17,025 bases of DNA from an uncultured Blautia sp. (GTDB lineage Bacteria > Bacillota > Clostridia > Lachnospirales > Lachnospiraceae): contig CAKRRG010000061.1 of NCBI GenBank assembly GCA_934394545.1, forward strand, positions 1 to 17,025, given 5' to 3'. A program made the translations under genes and the position numbers. A model generated the notes under the pieces. The model was not told the origin of the DNA, did no database searches, and worked only from the letters and a program-made list of their open reading frames with translations. Shown here piece after piece: positions 6,871-13,556 of this stretch. Position 1 is the stretch's first letter; each line of letters begins with the position of its first letter.

Positions 6871-8183
6871 GCAAGCACCTCCTTTATCACAGCAATAAGA
6901 CCATCAATCTCAGATTTTGTATTCATTTCGGTGGTGCACCAGAGCATTTCTGACTGTCCGGTTACAAGTCCTGACAAATATCCGTGCGCAGCCAGTTTTT
7001 CGGAGAGAACGGCTGCATCACAAGGACAGATGGTTACAAATTCATGGAAAAATTCGCCTGTATATTTTCTGGTAAATCCAAGGGCAGTTAACTCTTCCAG
7101 CAGATAGCGGGCATTTGACATGCAGGAAGTAGCTACTTTCTCAAGTCCGGCACTGCCCATAGCTGACAGATAGACGGCGGCAGTCATGGCGCAAAGCGCT
7201 TCGTTGGAACAGATATTGGAGCTTGCTTTTTCCCGGCGGATATGCTGTTCACGGGCCTGAAGGGTAAGGACATAAGCTCGTTTTCCTTCTACATCGGTAG
7301 TCTGTCCTACGATTCTGCCTGGAAGCTTTCTCATCATGTCTTTGGTGGAAGCCATGAATCCAAGATAAGGTCCGCCAAATCCCATAGGAAGTCCCAGCGG
7401 CTGGCCTTCACCGACAGCCACATCGGCACCGAATTCGCCAGGAGTTTCCAGAAGGCTAAGAGCGATAGGATTGCAGCTGGTGATCAGTTTGGCACCGGAA
7501 TTGTGTACGGTATCTGCGATGGATGCTCCATCTTCAATCAATCCATGATAGTTTGGTGTCTGAATGATCAGGCAGGCAATGGCGGAAGTATCCATTGCAT
7601 TCCAGCTTTCCAAATCTGTGAGCCCATCTTTCTCTGGAAGGATCACAAGAGGGGCTCCGGAACCGAAGCAGTAGGTGCGGATCACCGAGAGAATTTTTGG
7701 ATCCACAGAAGCACTGACACAGATGGTTCCCCGTTTTCGGTCACGACACATGGCGGCAGCTTCTGCGGCTGCAGTTGCACCGTCGTAAACAGAGGCATTG
7801 GAAACATCCATTCCTGTCAGCTCACAGATCATGGTCTGATACTCAAAAATCGACTGCAGAAGTCCCTGGCTGATCTCTGCCTGATAAGGGGTATATGCAG
7901 TGACAAATTCTTCTTTTGAAGTGACCTGTTTTACAATAGCCGGAATGTAGTGATGATAGGATCCGGCCCCTCTGAAAATGTGAGAAAACTGGGTGTTTTT
8001 CGCGGAGATTTCTTCGATTTTCCGGGCTACTTCCAGTTCAGAAAGTCCGGATGGTAAAGACAGGCCGTCTTTTAAGCGAAGGTCCTCGGGAATATCGGAA
8101 TACAATTCATCGAAAGAATGCAATCCGATGGATTCCAGCATAGAGAGACGTTCTTCTCTGGTACTTGGTATGTAAGAACCCAT
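6867..8183 (-). CDS. gcvPA: Glycine dehydrogenase (decarboxylating) subunit 1, P protein alpha part
   Basis: Partner subunit of GcvPB; in enzymes with a split P protein the two form an alpha2-beta2 decarboxylase. The 438 residues match the usual length of about 440-450. Recognisable blocks are YIPSTREERLSMLESIG (4-20), FRGAGSYHHYIPA (70-82), TPYQAEISQGLLQSIFEYQT (98-117) and SVYDGATAAAEAA (131-143). This subunit lacks the cofactor lysine, as expected. The start at 8183 is preceded by AGGAGG. It lies 33 bases after gcvH and overlaps gcvPB by four bases. Confidence 0.97.
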   Translation of the reverse strand: MGSYIPSTREERLSMLESIGLHSFDELYSDIPEDLRLKDGLSLPSGLSELEVARKIEEISAKNTQFSHIFRGAGSYHHYIPAIVKQVTSKEEFVTAYTPYQAEISQGLLQSIFEYQTMICELTGMDVSNASVYDGATAAAEAAAMCRDRKRGTICVSASVDPKILSVIRTYCFGSGAPLVILPEKDGLTDLESWNAMDTSAIACLIIQTPNYHGLIEDGASIADTVHNSGAKLITSCNPIALSLLETPGEFGADVAVGEGQPLGLPMGFGGPYLGFMASTKDMMRKLPGRIVGQTTDVEGKRAYVLTLQAREQHIRREKASSNICSNEALCAMTAAVYLSAMGSAGLEKVATSCMSNARYLLEELTALGFTRKYTGEFFHEFVTICPCDAAVLSEKLAAHGYLSGLVTGQSEMLWCTTEMNTKSEIDGLIAVIKEVLA

Positions 8184-8216
8184 GGCAGTTACCTCCTGTA
8201 GTTAAAATCTGACAGA

Positions 8217-8600
8217 TCAGTCGTTGCTTTCAGTCTGACAGTGAGCTTCATATTCAGCAGCTCCGAGCAGCTCTTCTTCATCAGTGACATCTTTTACTTT
8301 GATGAGCCAAGCGTCATAAGGTGCTTCGTTGATCAGTTCCGGGTGGTCCAGAAGCTCTTCATTGATCTCGCAGACAGTTCCGGATACAGGGGAGAAAATG
8401 TCGGATACAGCTTTGACAGATTCTACATCGCCAAGTGCTTCTCCTGCGGTAACCGTATCATCTACCTCTGGCAGATTGACAAATACCAGGTCGCCAAGCT
8501 CGCTCTGGGCAAAATCGGTAAGACCGATCAATGTGATTTCTCCTTCTTTTTTAACCCATTCATGTGATTTGGAATAACGTAATGTTTCTGGACAGTTCAT
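8217..8600 (-). CDS. gcvH: Glycine cleavage system H protein (lipoyl carrier)
   Basis: Small lipoyl carrier that shuttles the aminomethyl group among P, T and L proteins. The 127-residue length is typical. It opens with a standard SHEWVK block (12-17), followed by [20 protein letters not shown] (25-44). The lipoylated lysine is K63 in [11 protein letters not shown], and the C-terminal half contains [11 protein letters not shown] and [11 protein letters not shown], all as expected for GcvH. GGAGG precedes the start. It lies between gcvT (33 bases upstream) and gcvPA. Confidence 0.98.
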   Translation of the reverse strand: MNCPETLRYSKSHEWVKKEGEITLIGLTDFAQSELGDLVFVNLPEVDDTVTAGEALGDVESVKAVSDIFSPVSGTVCEINEELLDHPELINEAPYDAWLIKVKDVTDEEELLGAAEYEAHCQTESND

Positions 8601-8633
8601 AATAGATCCTCCGTGATTTTATTTTTATGAAAT

Positions 8634-9728
8634 TTATTTTTTTGTTTTTGAATAAAATGGAAGAGAGACAACCTCCATCTCTACTTTCCGGCCGCGTACG
8701 TCGGCAGTAAGCTTGGTTCCGATAGCAGCATATGCCTTGTCCACCAGTGCCATGGCAATGGGATATCCAAGATAAGGTGCGTGGGTGCCAGAAGTAGTCA
8801 TGCCCACCTGGGTATCACCAGAAAAGACTGGCATGTGTTCTCTTACAATACCGCGTCCGGTAACCTTCAGCCCGACACGTGTACGTGTCGGTTCGCTTGT
8901 TTCCAAAGCTTCTTTTCCAATAAATTCATCTTTGGAAAATTTCACGCAGAAGCCAAGTCCGCTCTCCAGAGGAGTGACGGTCTCATCCATTTCGTGTCCG
9001 TATAAAGGCATGCCGGCTTCCAGGCGAAGGGTGTCTCTGGCTCCCAGTCCGCAGCAGATCAGGCCTTCTTCTTTTCCTGTCTCAAGCAGAAGCTCCCACA
9101 TGCGAGGGGCATCTTTGACATCAAGGTAAAGTTCGTATCCTGCGGAACCGGTATAGCCGGTCTTGGAAACGATGCAGCGCATATTACCGATGGTACGGTT
9201 AAAGCAGGCGCTATAGTATTTTATCGGAAATTCATCTTCCGGAAGAAGCTTCGCCAGAATCTCATGGGCTTTTGGTCCTTGTACGGCAATCTGGGCAACA
9301 GAATCAGAAATGTCAGTGAGTGTGGCTCCCTCAACATCCTGCTCATGGGCTTTCATCCATGCAACGTCCTTATCCTTGTTGGCAGCGTTTACTACGATAA
9401 AATAATGATCATCCCGAACTTTATAAACGATCAGATCATCCACACAGCTGCCGTTTTCATAGCACATGAGGCTGTATCTTGCCTGACCGTCATACATATT
9501 TGTGAAATCATTGGTCAGCAGATGGTTGAGCAGCTTCAGTGCCCCCGGACCTTCGCAAAGAATTTCTCCCATATGGGATACATCAAAGAGACCACAGGCT
9601 TCCCGGACTGCCATATGTTCAGCAATCACGCCAGTCTGGTACTGGACAGGAAGAAGATATCCTGCAAAGGGAACAATCTTTCCTCCGTGTGCCTGGTGGG
9701 TGGCATAGAGTGGTGTTGTTTTTTCCAT
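8634..9728 (-). CDS. gcvT: Aminomethyltransferase (glycine cleavage T protein)
   Basis: Releases ammonia from aminomethylated GcvH and transfers the one-carbon unit to tetrahydrofolate. The start at 9728 (MEKTTPLY) is chosen over an in-frame codon 21 bases earlier because AAGGAGG stands nine bases before it. The 364-residue product has FDVSHMGE (48-55), the catalytic aspartate region CVDDLIVYK (95-103), TGYTGSAGYE (190-199), and GARDTLRLEAGMPLYGHE (229-246). The residues equivalent to Thermotoga folate contacts Tyr188, Glu195 and Arg227 are present as Y192, E199 and R231. The usual Glu-Asp after TGYTG is Ser-Ala here, a small departure that does not touch those contacts. First gene of the operon, directly behind the riboswitch terminator. 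Confidence 0.97.
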   Translation of the reverse strand: MEKTTPLYATHQAHGGKIVPFAGYLLPVQYQTGVIAEHMAVREACGLFDVSHMGEILCEGPGALKLLNHLLTNDFTNMYDGQARYSLMCYENGSCVDDLIVYKVRDDHYFIVVNAANKDKDVAWMKAHEQDVEGATLTDISDSVAQIAVQGPKAHEILAKLLPEDEFPIKYYSACFNRTIGNMRCIVSKTGYTGSAGYELYLDVKDAPRMWELLLETGKEEGLICCGLGARDTLRLEAGMPLYGHEMDETVTPLESGLGFCVKFSKDEFIGKEALETSEPTRTRVGLKVTGRGIVREHMPVFSGDTQVGMTTSGTHAPYLGYPIAMALVDKAYAAIGTKLTADVRGRKVEMEVVSLPFYSKTKK

Positions 9729-9772
9729 AGGTGAATTCCTCCTTATCATACATGCTCTGGCAGATATTACAT

Positions 9773-9808
9773 AAAAAAGCGCAGAACAAATAGATATTTG
9801 TTCTGCGC
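9773..9808 (-). terminator. Riboswitch-controlled intrinsic terminator before gcvT
   Basis: A perfect 14-bp stem with a 2-base loop: GCGCAGAACAAATA at 9779-9792 and its complement at 9795-9808, followed on the minus strand by six T's (9773-9778). It lies about 45 bases before the gcvT start. Its promoter-proximal arm shares only base 9808 with the closing helix of the second aptamer, so how ligand binding weakens it is not obvious from the sequence alone. It is the likely expression platform of an ON switch. Confidence 0.9.
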
Positions 9809-9966
9809 TCTGTCATCTTAACCTGAAAGATTACCCGAAATTCTGTTATCGGTTGCTTCTTCGGTGCAATTTCATCATTGCTTTCCAGAGGTTCGTCGGA
9901 AACTGGTCCTTTTGCCTGAGAGTTCTTCATCCCCTTCGGCGCGCATTCTGCGTCTCTCCCAGTTTC
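9808..9966 (-). promoter_or_regulatory. Glycine riboswitch (gcvT element), tandem aptamers
   Basis: Leader RNA that senses glycine and controls the gcv operon. Aptamer 1 (9899-9966) is closed by an 8-bp P1, GAAACTGG with CCAGTTTC, and contains the hallmark strings GGGAGAGACGC, GCGCCGAAGGGG and CTCTCAGGCAAAAGGAC. An 8-base linker (9891-9898) leads to aptamer 2 (9808-9890), closed by CTCTG with CAGAG, with a GCAAT/ATTGC P2 hairpin, a CACCGAAGAAGCAA core and CTTTCAGGTTAAGATGAC. The second aptamer departs from consensus more than the first. The leader and the linker both contain GACGAA, the kind of sequence that takes part in the P0/kink-turn of tandem glycine riboswitches. Genomic context fits perfectly: a terminator and all gcv genes follow. 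Known examples of this arrangement turn expression on when glycine is high. Confidence 0.96.
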
Positions 9967-9992
9967 GTCATTCGATGTATTGAATTATTCTC

Positions 9993-10021
9993 ATGCTAAC
10001 ACAAAATGACGAAAACGTCAA
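9993..10021 (-). promoter_or_regulatory. Promoter of the glycine cleavage operon
   Basis: On the minus strand TTGACG (10016-10021), a 17-base spacer and TAGCAT (9993-9998) form a sigma-A type promoter. Transcription would begin near 9986, about 20 bases before aptamer 1, which suits a leader-RNA-controlled operon. The -35 overlaps one arm of a short inverted repeat (10007-10020). Confidence 0.7.
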
Positions 10022-10156
10022 TGAGATACATATATTTTTGCGTGAAATTAACTAAAAAAATAAAAGCGTATTCGCGTATAATGGACAAATTTAACAATGC
10101 AGTGCGGTAAAAAAATTGATTTTGACGAATGAGTATTATTTTTAAATGTTTTTTAC

Positions 10157-10185
10157 TTTACAAGTTTAACGTAAAATTGTAAAAT
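10157..10185 (+). promoter_or_regulatory. Candidate promoter of the MBL/VOC/LOG unit
   Basis: TTTACA (10157-10162), a 17-base spacer and TAAAAT (10180-10185) lie 42 bases before the start of the metallo-hydrolase gene. The same stretch contains the inverted repeat TTTACAA-N13-TTGTAAA (10157-10183), which would overlap both promoter elements. The region is very A/T-rich, so chance matches are likely. Another TATAAT at 10077-10082 has no good -35. Confidence 0.4.
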
Positions 10186-10227
10186 AATAGCGAATTTAAA
10201 ATATGTCATTTTGGGGCAGGTGAGATT

Positions 10228-10920
10228 ATGAAAATAACTTACATTAACCACAGCGGTTTTTTAGCTGAGACTAAAGATTGCTATTATATTTTTGACTATT
10301 ATAAGGGTGAAATTCCACCTCTGGACAGAAAAAAAGAAGTGATTGTTTTTTGCAGCCATTTCCATGAGGATCATTTTAATCCGAAAATCTTCGAGCTTCT
10401 TGATGATATGGGTATGACGTATCAGGCAGTTTTGGCGAAAGATATCCGCAAAAGAAACCATCTGTTGGATGTGAAGATCACATATGTTTATCATGATCAA
10501 ACTTATAATCTGAGTGATGGTACCCAGGTTGATACATTACTATCTAACGATAGTGGGGTCGCATTTATTGTCAAAACGAAAGAAGGCACTATTTATCATG
10601 CCGGAGATTTAAATGACTGGTATTGGGATGGGGAACCGGAAGCAGACAATCAGAGACTTACCTCAGCGTATCGTGCAGAAATCAGGAAAATTAAGGGTAT
10701 GCATTTTGATGTTGCATTTGTTCCCCTGGATCCGAGACAGGGAAATCACTATGCCGATGGAATCCTGTATTTCCTTGAAAATGTAGATTGCAATGCCATT
10801 TTTCCAATGCATTATTGGAATGATGCCAGTGTAATTAAGCGGTTTATCACGGAATATCCGCAATATAAGTCGCGCATTAAAAATACAGAATGTACAAAGG
10901 AGAAGCACTATGAAATTTAA
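10228..10920 (+). CDS. MBL-fold metallo-hydrolase (UlaG/UPF0173-like)
   Basis: A 230-residue cytoplasmic protein of the metallo-beta-lactamase fold. The first metal motif is H44-F-H46-E-D48-H49 near the N-terminus, followed by the ligand aspartate D127 in YHAGDLND and a late histidine H195 in FPMHYW. The opening MKITYINHSGFLAE is typical of small hydrolases related to UlaG and UPF0173, which have been tied to phosphoester or lactone substrates. The actual substrate cannot be read from the sequence. It is the first gene of a plus-strand unit divergent from the gcv operon. Its last codons contain the ribosome binding site and start of the next gene (11-base overlap), so the two are translationally coupled. 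Confidence 0.85.
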   Translation: MKITYINHSGFLAETKDCYYIFDYYKGEIPPLDRKKEVIVFCSHFHEDHFNPKIFELLDDMGMTYQAVLAKDIRKRNHLLDVKITYVYHDQTYNLSDGTQVDTLLSNDSGVAFIVKTKEGTIYHAGDLNDWYWDGEPEADNQRLTSAYRAEIRKIKGMHFDVAFVPLDPRQGNHYADGILYFLENVDCNAIFPMHYWNDASVIKRFITEYPQYKSRIKNTECTKEKHYEI

Positions 10921-11266
10921 GATGATTCACGAAAACTATAATGTATCAGACCTGGACCGATCTATTAAATTTTACAATGAAGCATTGGACTTGCATGAAG
11001 TGAGACGAAAAACTACCGATGATTTTATCATTGCGTATTTGAGCAACGATGTAAGTGATTTTGAGTTGGAGCTTACCTGGCTTAAAGATCATCCACAGCC
11101 ATATAATCTGGGGGAATGTGAATTTCATCTGGCATTTCGGGCAGAGGATTATGAAGCAGCGCACAAAAAGCACAAAGAGATGGGGTGCATTTGTTTCGAG
11201 AACGAAAAGATGGGGATTTATTTCATTATAGATCCGGATGGTTACTGGCTTGAAATTGTACCGTAA
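10910..11266 (+). CDS. VOC-family protein (glyoxalase I/dioxygenase-like)
   Basis: A 118-residue single vicinal-oxygen-chelate domain, close in pattern to lactoylglutathione lyase GloA. It starts IHENYNVSDLDRSIKFYNEAL, and the four expected metal ligand positions are H7, E54 (ELELTW), H73 (EFHLAF) and E115 (YWLEIVP), with the signature IDPDGYWLEIV at the C-terminus. With these ligands intact a divalent-metal enzyme is likely. Whether it acts on methylglyoxal hemithioacetals or another small molecule is unknown; many members of the family are mis-named. The ribosome binding site AAGGAG lies inside the upstream gene, with which it overlaps by 11 bases. Confidence 0.88.
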   Translation: MKFKMIHENYNVSDLDRSIKFYNEALDLHEVRRKTTDDFIIAYLSNDVSDFELELTWLKDHPQPYNLGECEFHLAFRAEDYEAAHKKHKEMGCICFENEKMGIYFIIDPDGYWLEIVP

Positions 11267-11314
11267 TGTACAGGATGCAGTATCATGAAAAAAGTAAACC
11301 GGAGGAAATCTTGC

Positions 11315-11854
11315 ATGAATATTACAGTTTATCTCGGAGCAAGTGAAGGGAATGATCCCTGTTTACGAAAAGCGGTTGAGGAATTGGGAACATGGATCGG
11401 AAGCAGTGGAAATGCACTGGTGTATGGTGGCTCTAAATCCGGGCTGATGGGTGCGATTGCGGACAGTGTTTTGAAGGCCGGTGGAGAAGTAACAGGGGTT
11501 GAACCGCAGTTCTTTATTGAAAGCGAAATTCAGCATGATGGCCTGACCAGGTTAATTGTGACCAAGGATATGTCAGAACGCAAAAATAAAATGATTGAAC
11601 TGGGTGACGTATTCATCGCCTTTCCAGGTGGTACGGGAACATTGGAGGAAATTGCAGAGGTGATGTCCAAGGTGTCTTTAAAGCACTTGAATGCACCGTG
11701 TATTCTCTATAATCTGAATGGTTACTACGATGGCTTAAAGGCACTTCTGGCGCACATGATCGAGAAAGAGCTTTCCTCCAAGGAACGACAGGAAGGCATT
11801 TATTTTGCTGAGAATCTTGAGGATATAAAACAAGTGATCAGACTTAAGCAATAA
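11315..11854 (+). CDS. LOG-family (TIGR00730 type) nucleoside-monophosphate phosphoribohydrolase
   Basis: A Rossmann-fold protein of 179 residues. The start at 11315 is chosen because GGAGG stands nine bases upstream; an in-frame ATG 30 bases earlier would place that site inside the gene. Visible motifs are YLGAS (6-10), the nucleotide loop GGSKSGLMG (38-46), the ERK segment (88-90) and the family signature PGGTGTLEE (104-112). LOG proteins cleave the N-glycosidic bond of nucleoside 5'-monophosphates, best known for cytokinin precursors; in bacteria of this sort the natural substrate may be ordinary AMP-like nucleotides. It follows the VOC gene after 48 bases and is the last gene before a strong hairpin. 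Confidence 0.92.
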   Translation: MNITVYLGASEGNDPCLRKAVEELGTWIGSSGNALVYGGSKSGLMGAIADSVLKAGGEVTGVEPQFFIESEIQHDGLTRLIVTKDMSERKNKMIELGDVFIAFPGGTGTLEEIAEVMSKVSLKHLNAPCILYNLNGYYDGLKALLAHMIEKELSSKERQEGIYFAENLEDIKQVIRLKQ

Positions 11855-11897
11855 TGAAATTGTGCCGTAAATTTGTATGTTATTAAATTTTGTTATT

Positions 11898-11927
11898 AAA
11901 CCGCTGCAGATATCTGCAGCGGTTTTT
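11898..11927. terminator. Hairpin terminator between convergent genes
   Basis: A 13-bp perfect stem, AAACCGCTGCAGA and its complement, with a TA loop (11898-11925). On the plus strand the stem ends in a TTTTT run (11923-11927), suiting termination of the LOG gene. On the minus strand the arm is followed by TTTAATAA, a weaker T-run, and the hairpin abuts the stop codon of the dehydrogenase, so it may serve both units. Confidence 0.85.
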
Positions 11928-12883
11928 CAGGAAATGCTTTTAATTATTCCACGAAGATACTTGTAGCAAAGCATAAGATTGTTCTTTCCGTCTTCATCAA
12001 GTGGAATCTGCAGGGTCCGTTCTACGCCATTTCTGGAAATGACACATGGAAGGCTCATTGCGACTCCCTCTAATCCATACTCCCCTTCCAGAACCACAGA
12101 AGCAGGTACGACCGCACGTTCATTTCGCATAATGGCTCCTACAAGACGGCAGACGCTGAGGGCGATGCCAGAGCTTGTGTAGCCTTTCAGTTCTACAATA
12201 TCCAGACCGCTGACTTTTACTTCATGAAGCAGCTTCTCACAGTCAATTGGTTCTTTCAGCCCGAACTGTTTCTGGAAATCATGAAAAGGAATTCCTACAA
12301 TATTGACTGCATTCCATGGAATAAAGCTGGTGCCACCGTGTTCGCCTAGTACAAAGCCGGTAACATTTTTGGCATCAACACCGCACAGATCGGCAAGCAT
12401 TTTATTGAAGCGGGCGGTATCAAGGAGTGTACCGGTACCAATCAGAAGATTTCGTGGATAATGGAATTCCTTTTGTGCTATATAAGTGAGAACATCCATA
12501 GGATTTGAAACATTGATAATAATTGCAGATCGTGTATAAGTAGTAATCTGTTCCATGATCTTCTTCATCACCTGTACATTAGTCTGCAGCAGTACCATGC
12601 GATCCCGGGAGTTGCCAGGCTGAATGCTGGGACCTGCGGTGTTGATGATGATCTGGGCATCCTTGCAGTCTTCGTAAGTCCCTACACGGATGTTGGCATT
12701 AGCGCTATATGCGAAGGCGGTGGTGTGGCTGGCATCCAGCACGACACCCAATGCTTTTTTCTCATTTCTGTTTATGACAACAATCTCGTCTGCAAGATTC
12801 ATTCGCAGAAGAGAATCCAGAATCGCAGATCCCACGTGACCTGCGCCAATCAGAACAATTTTTCCGTAACTTATGTTTTCCAT
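11927..12883 (-). CDS. LDH/MDH-family 2-hydroxyacid dehydrogenase of uncertain specificity
   Basis: A 318-residue dehydrogenase of the L-lactate/malate family. The start at 12883 has AAGGAG nine bases upstream; an in-frame ATG 135 bases earlier lies inside the preceding gene and is rejected. The dinucleotide motif is GAGHVG (13-18). Catalytic residues by family numbering are present: Arg109 as R93, Asp168 as D155 (LLDTARF), Arg171 as R158 and His195 as H182 (GEHGGTS). Two specificity positions are odd: residue 102, Gln in lactate and Arg in malate dehydrogenases, is Ile87 here, and the acidic residue that holds the NAD ribose (Asp52) is Asn38, followed by Arg39. By family knowledge this points away from lactate or malate toward a larger hydrophobic 2-oxo acid and possibly NADPH, but this is inference. 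It lies 32 bases after the prolyl-tRNA editing protein, in one transcript. Confidence 0.88.
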   Translation of the reverse strand: MENISYGKIVLIGAGHVGSAILDSLLRMNLADEIVVINRNEKKALGVVLDASHTTAFAYSANANIRVGTYEDCKDAQIIINTAGPSIQPGNSRDRMVLLQTNVQVMKKIMEQITTYTRSAIIINVSNPMDVLTYIAQKEFHYPRNLLIGTGTLLDTARFNKMLADLCGVDAKNVTGFVLGEHGGTSFIPWNAVNIVGIPFHDFQKQFGLKEPIDCEKLLHEVKVSGLDIVELKGYTSSGIALSVCRLVGAIMRNERAVVPASVVLEGEYGLEGVAMSLPCVISRNGVERTLQIPLDEDGKNNLMLCYKYLRGIIKSIS

Positions 12884-12915
12884 GATGCAATTCTCCTTTG
12901 GGAAAATTCTGTTTA

Positions 12916-13461
12916 TTATTTCGGCAGAGTAACTGTGATCGGCGTATGTCCAAGTGCCGGGATGATTTTTTCCATAAAATCTTCGGTCGTGAATTTTAGG
13001 CTTGAGGTATTGATACACGGATGACAGCCGAAATATGGTTTGTGCATGAGATCCTCATCAATCAGAAGCTGTACATTCTTTTCTGAATCGTTCATCAGTC
13101 CAAGGACACTGACAGATCCGGGAGTGATATCAAGGTACTTCTCCATATATTCCGGTTTGGCAAAAGACAATCTTGCAGAGTGGATTTGTGCAGAGAGATC
13201 TTTTGTTTTGAACGATTTGTTGCCAGGCATTAAAAGAAGATAAAAATCAGTCTCCTGGCGGTTGCATAGAAAAAGATTCTTGCAGATAGTGGTATTATCG
13301 CCAAGGACACGGTCAATTTCTTCGCAGGCTTCCATAGTCATTGCAGCTTCGTGGTCAATGCGCTGATATTTAATTTCAAGCTTATCTAAAAAATCATAGA
13401 CACGGATTTCTTTGTCCAGACGGTTATCTGTGTTTTGAGGTCTTCCATTTTGTAATTCCAT
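12916..13461 (-). CDS. Prolyl-tRNA editing domain protein (PrdX/ProX-type deacylase)
   Basis: A free-standing YbaK/ProRS-associated editing domain of 181 residues, expected to hydrolyse mischarged aminoacyl-tRNA such as Ala-tRNA(Pro) in the cytoplasm. Supporting features are the N-terminal helix VYDFLDKLEIKYQRIDHEAA (21-40), the segment KNLFLCN (61-67) with the basic loop around KSFKTKDLS (82-90), TPGSVSVLGLMND (113-125) and GCHPCINTSSLKF (145-157), which together match the PrdX subgroup. The name PrdX comes from clostridial proline reductase clusters, but no prd genes are near here, so a general tRNA quality-control role is likelier. A ribosome binding site AAGGAG lies about ten bases before the start. 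First gene of the two-gene unit. Confidence 0.88.
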   Translation of the reverse strand: MELQNGRPQNTDNRLDKEIRVYDFLDKLEIKYQRIDHEAAMTMEACEEIDRVLGDNTTICKNLFLCNRQETDFYLLLMPGNKSFKTKDLSAQIHSARLSFAKPEYMEKYLDITPGSVSVLGLMNDSEKNVQLLIDEDLMHKPYFGCHPCINTSSLKFTTEDFMEKIIPALGHTPITVTLPK

Positions 13462-13498
13462 TTCGTGCCACTCCTTTGACTTGAATTTTTATGCTGAA

Positions 13499-13528
13499 AG
13501 TGTAAACCTTTTGTATGTGGATTGTCAA
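13499..13528 (-). promoter_or_regulatory. Promoter of the editing-protein/dehydrogenase unit
   Basis: Minus-strand TTGACA (13523-13528), an exact -35 consensus, is followed after 18 bases by TACACT (13499-13504), a 4/6 match to the -10 element. It lies about 40 bases before the first gene and 29 bases beyond the fucosidase stop, showing that this unit is transcribed on its own. No terminator is obvious between the fucosidase and this promoter. Confidence 0.65.
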
Positions 13529-13556
13529 TAAAGGAATGGTGTTTGTTTTTACTATC

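Noticed and set aside
9619..9930. Minus-strand open frame of about 100 codons over the gcv leader
   Set aside because: It reads through both aptamers and the terminator of the glycine riboswitch and into gcvT in another frame; it is RNA structure, not coding.
12884..13018. N-terminal extension of the LDH-family protein from an upstream in-frame ATG
   Set aside because: The added 45 residues overlap the end of the editing-protein gene and show no family similarity; the ribosome binding site supports the start at 12883.
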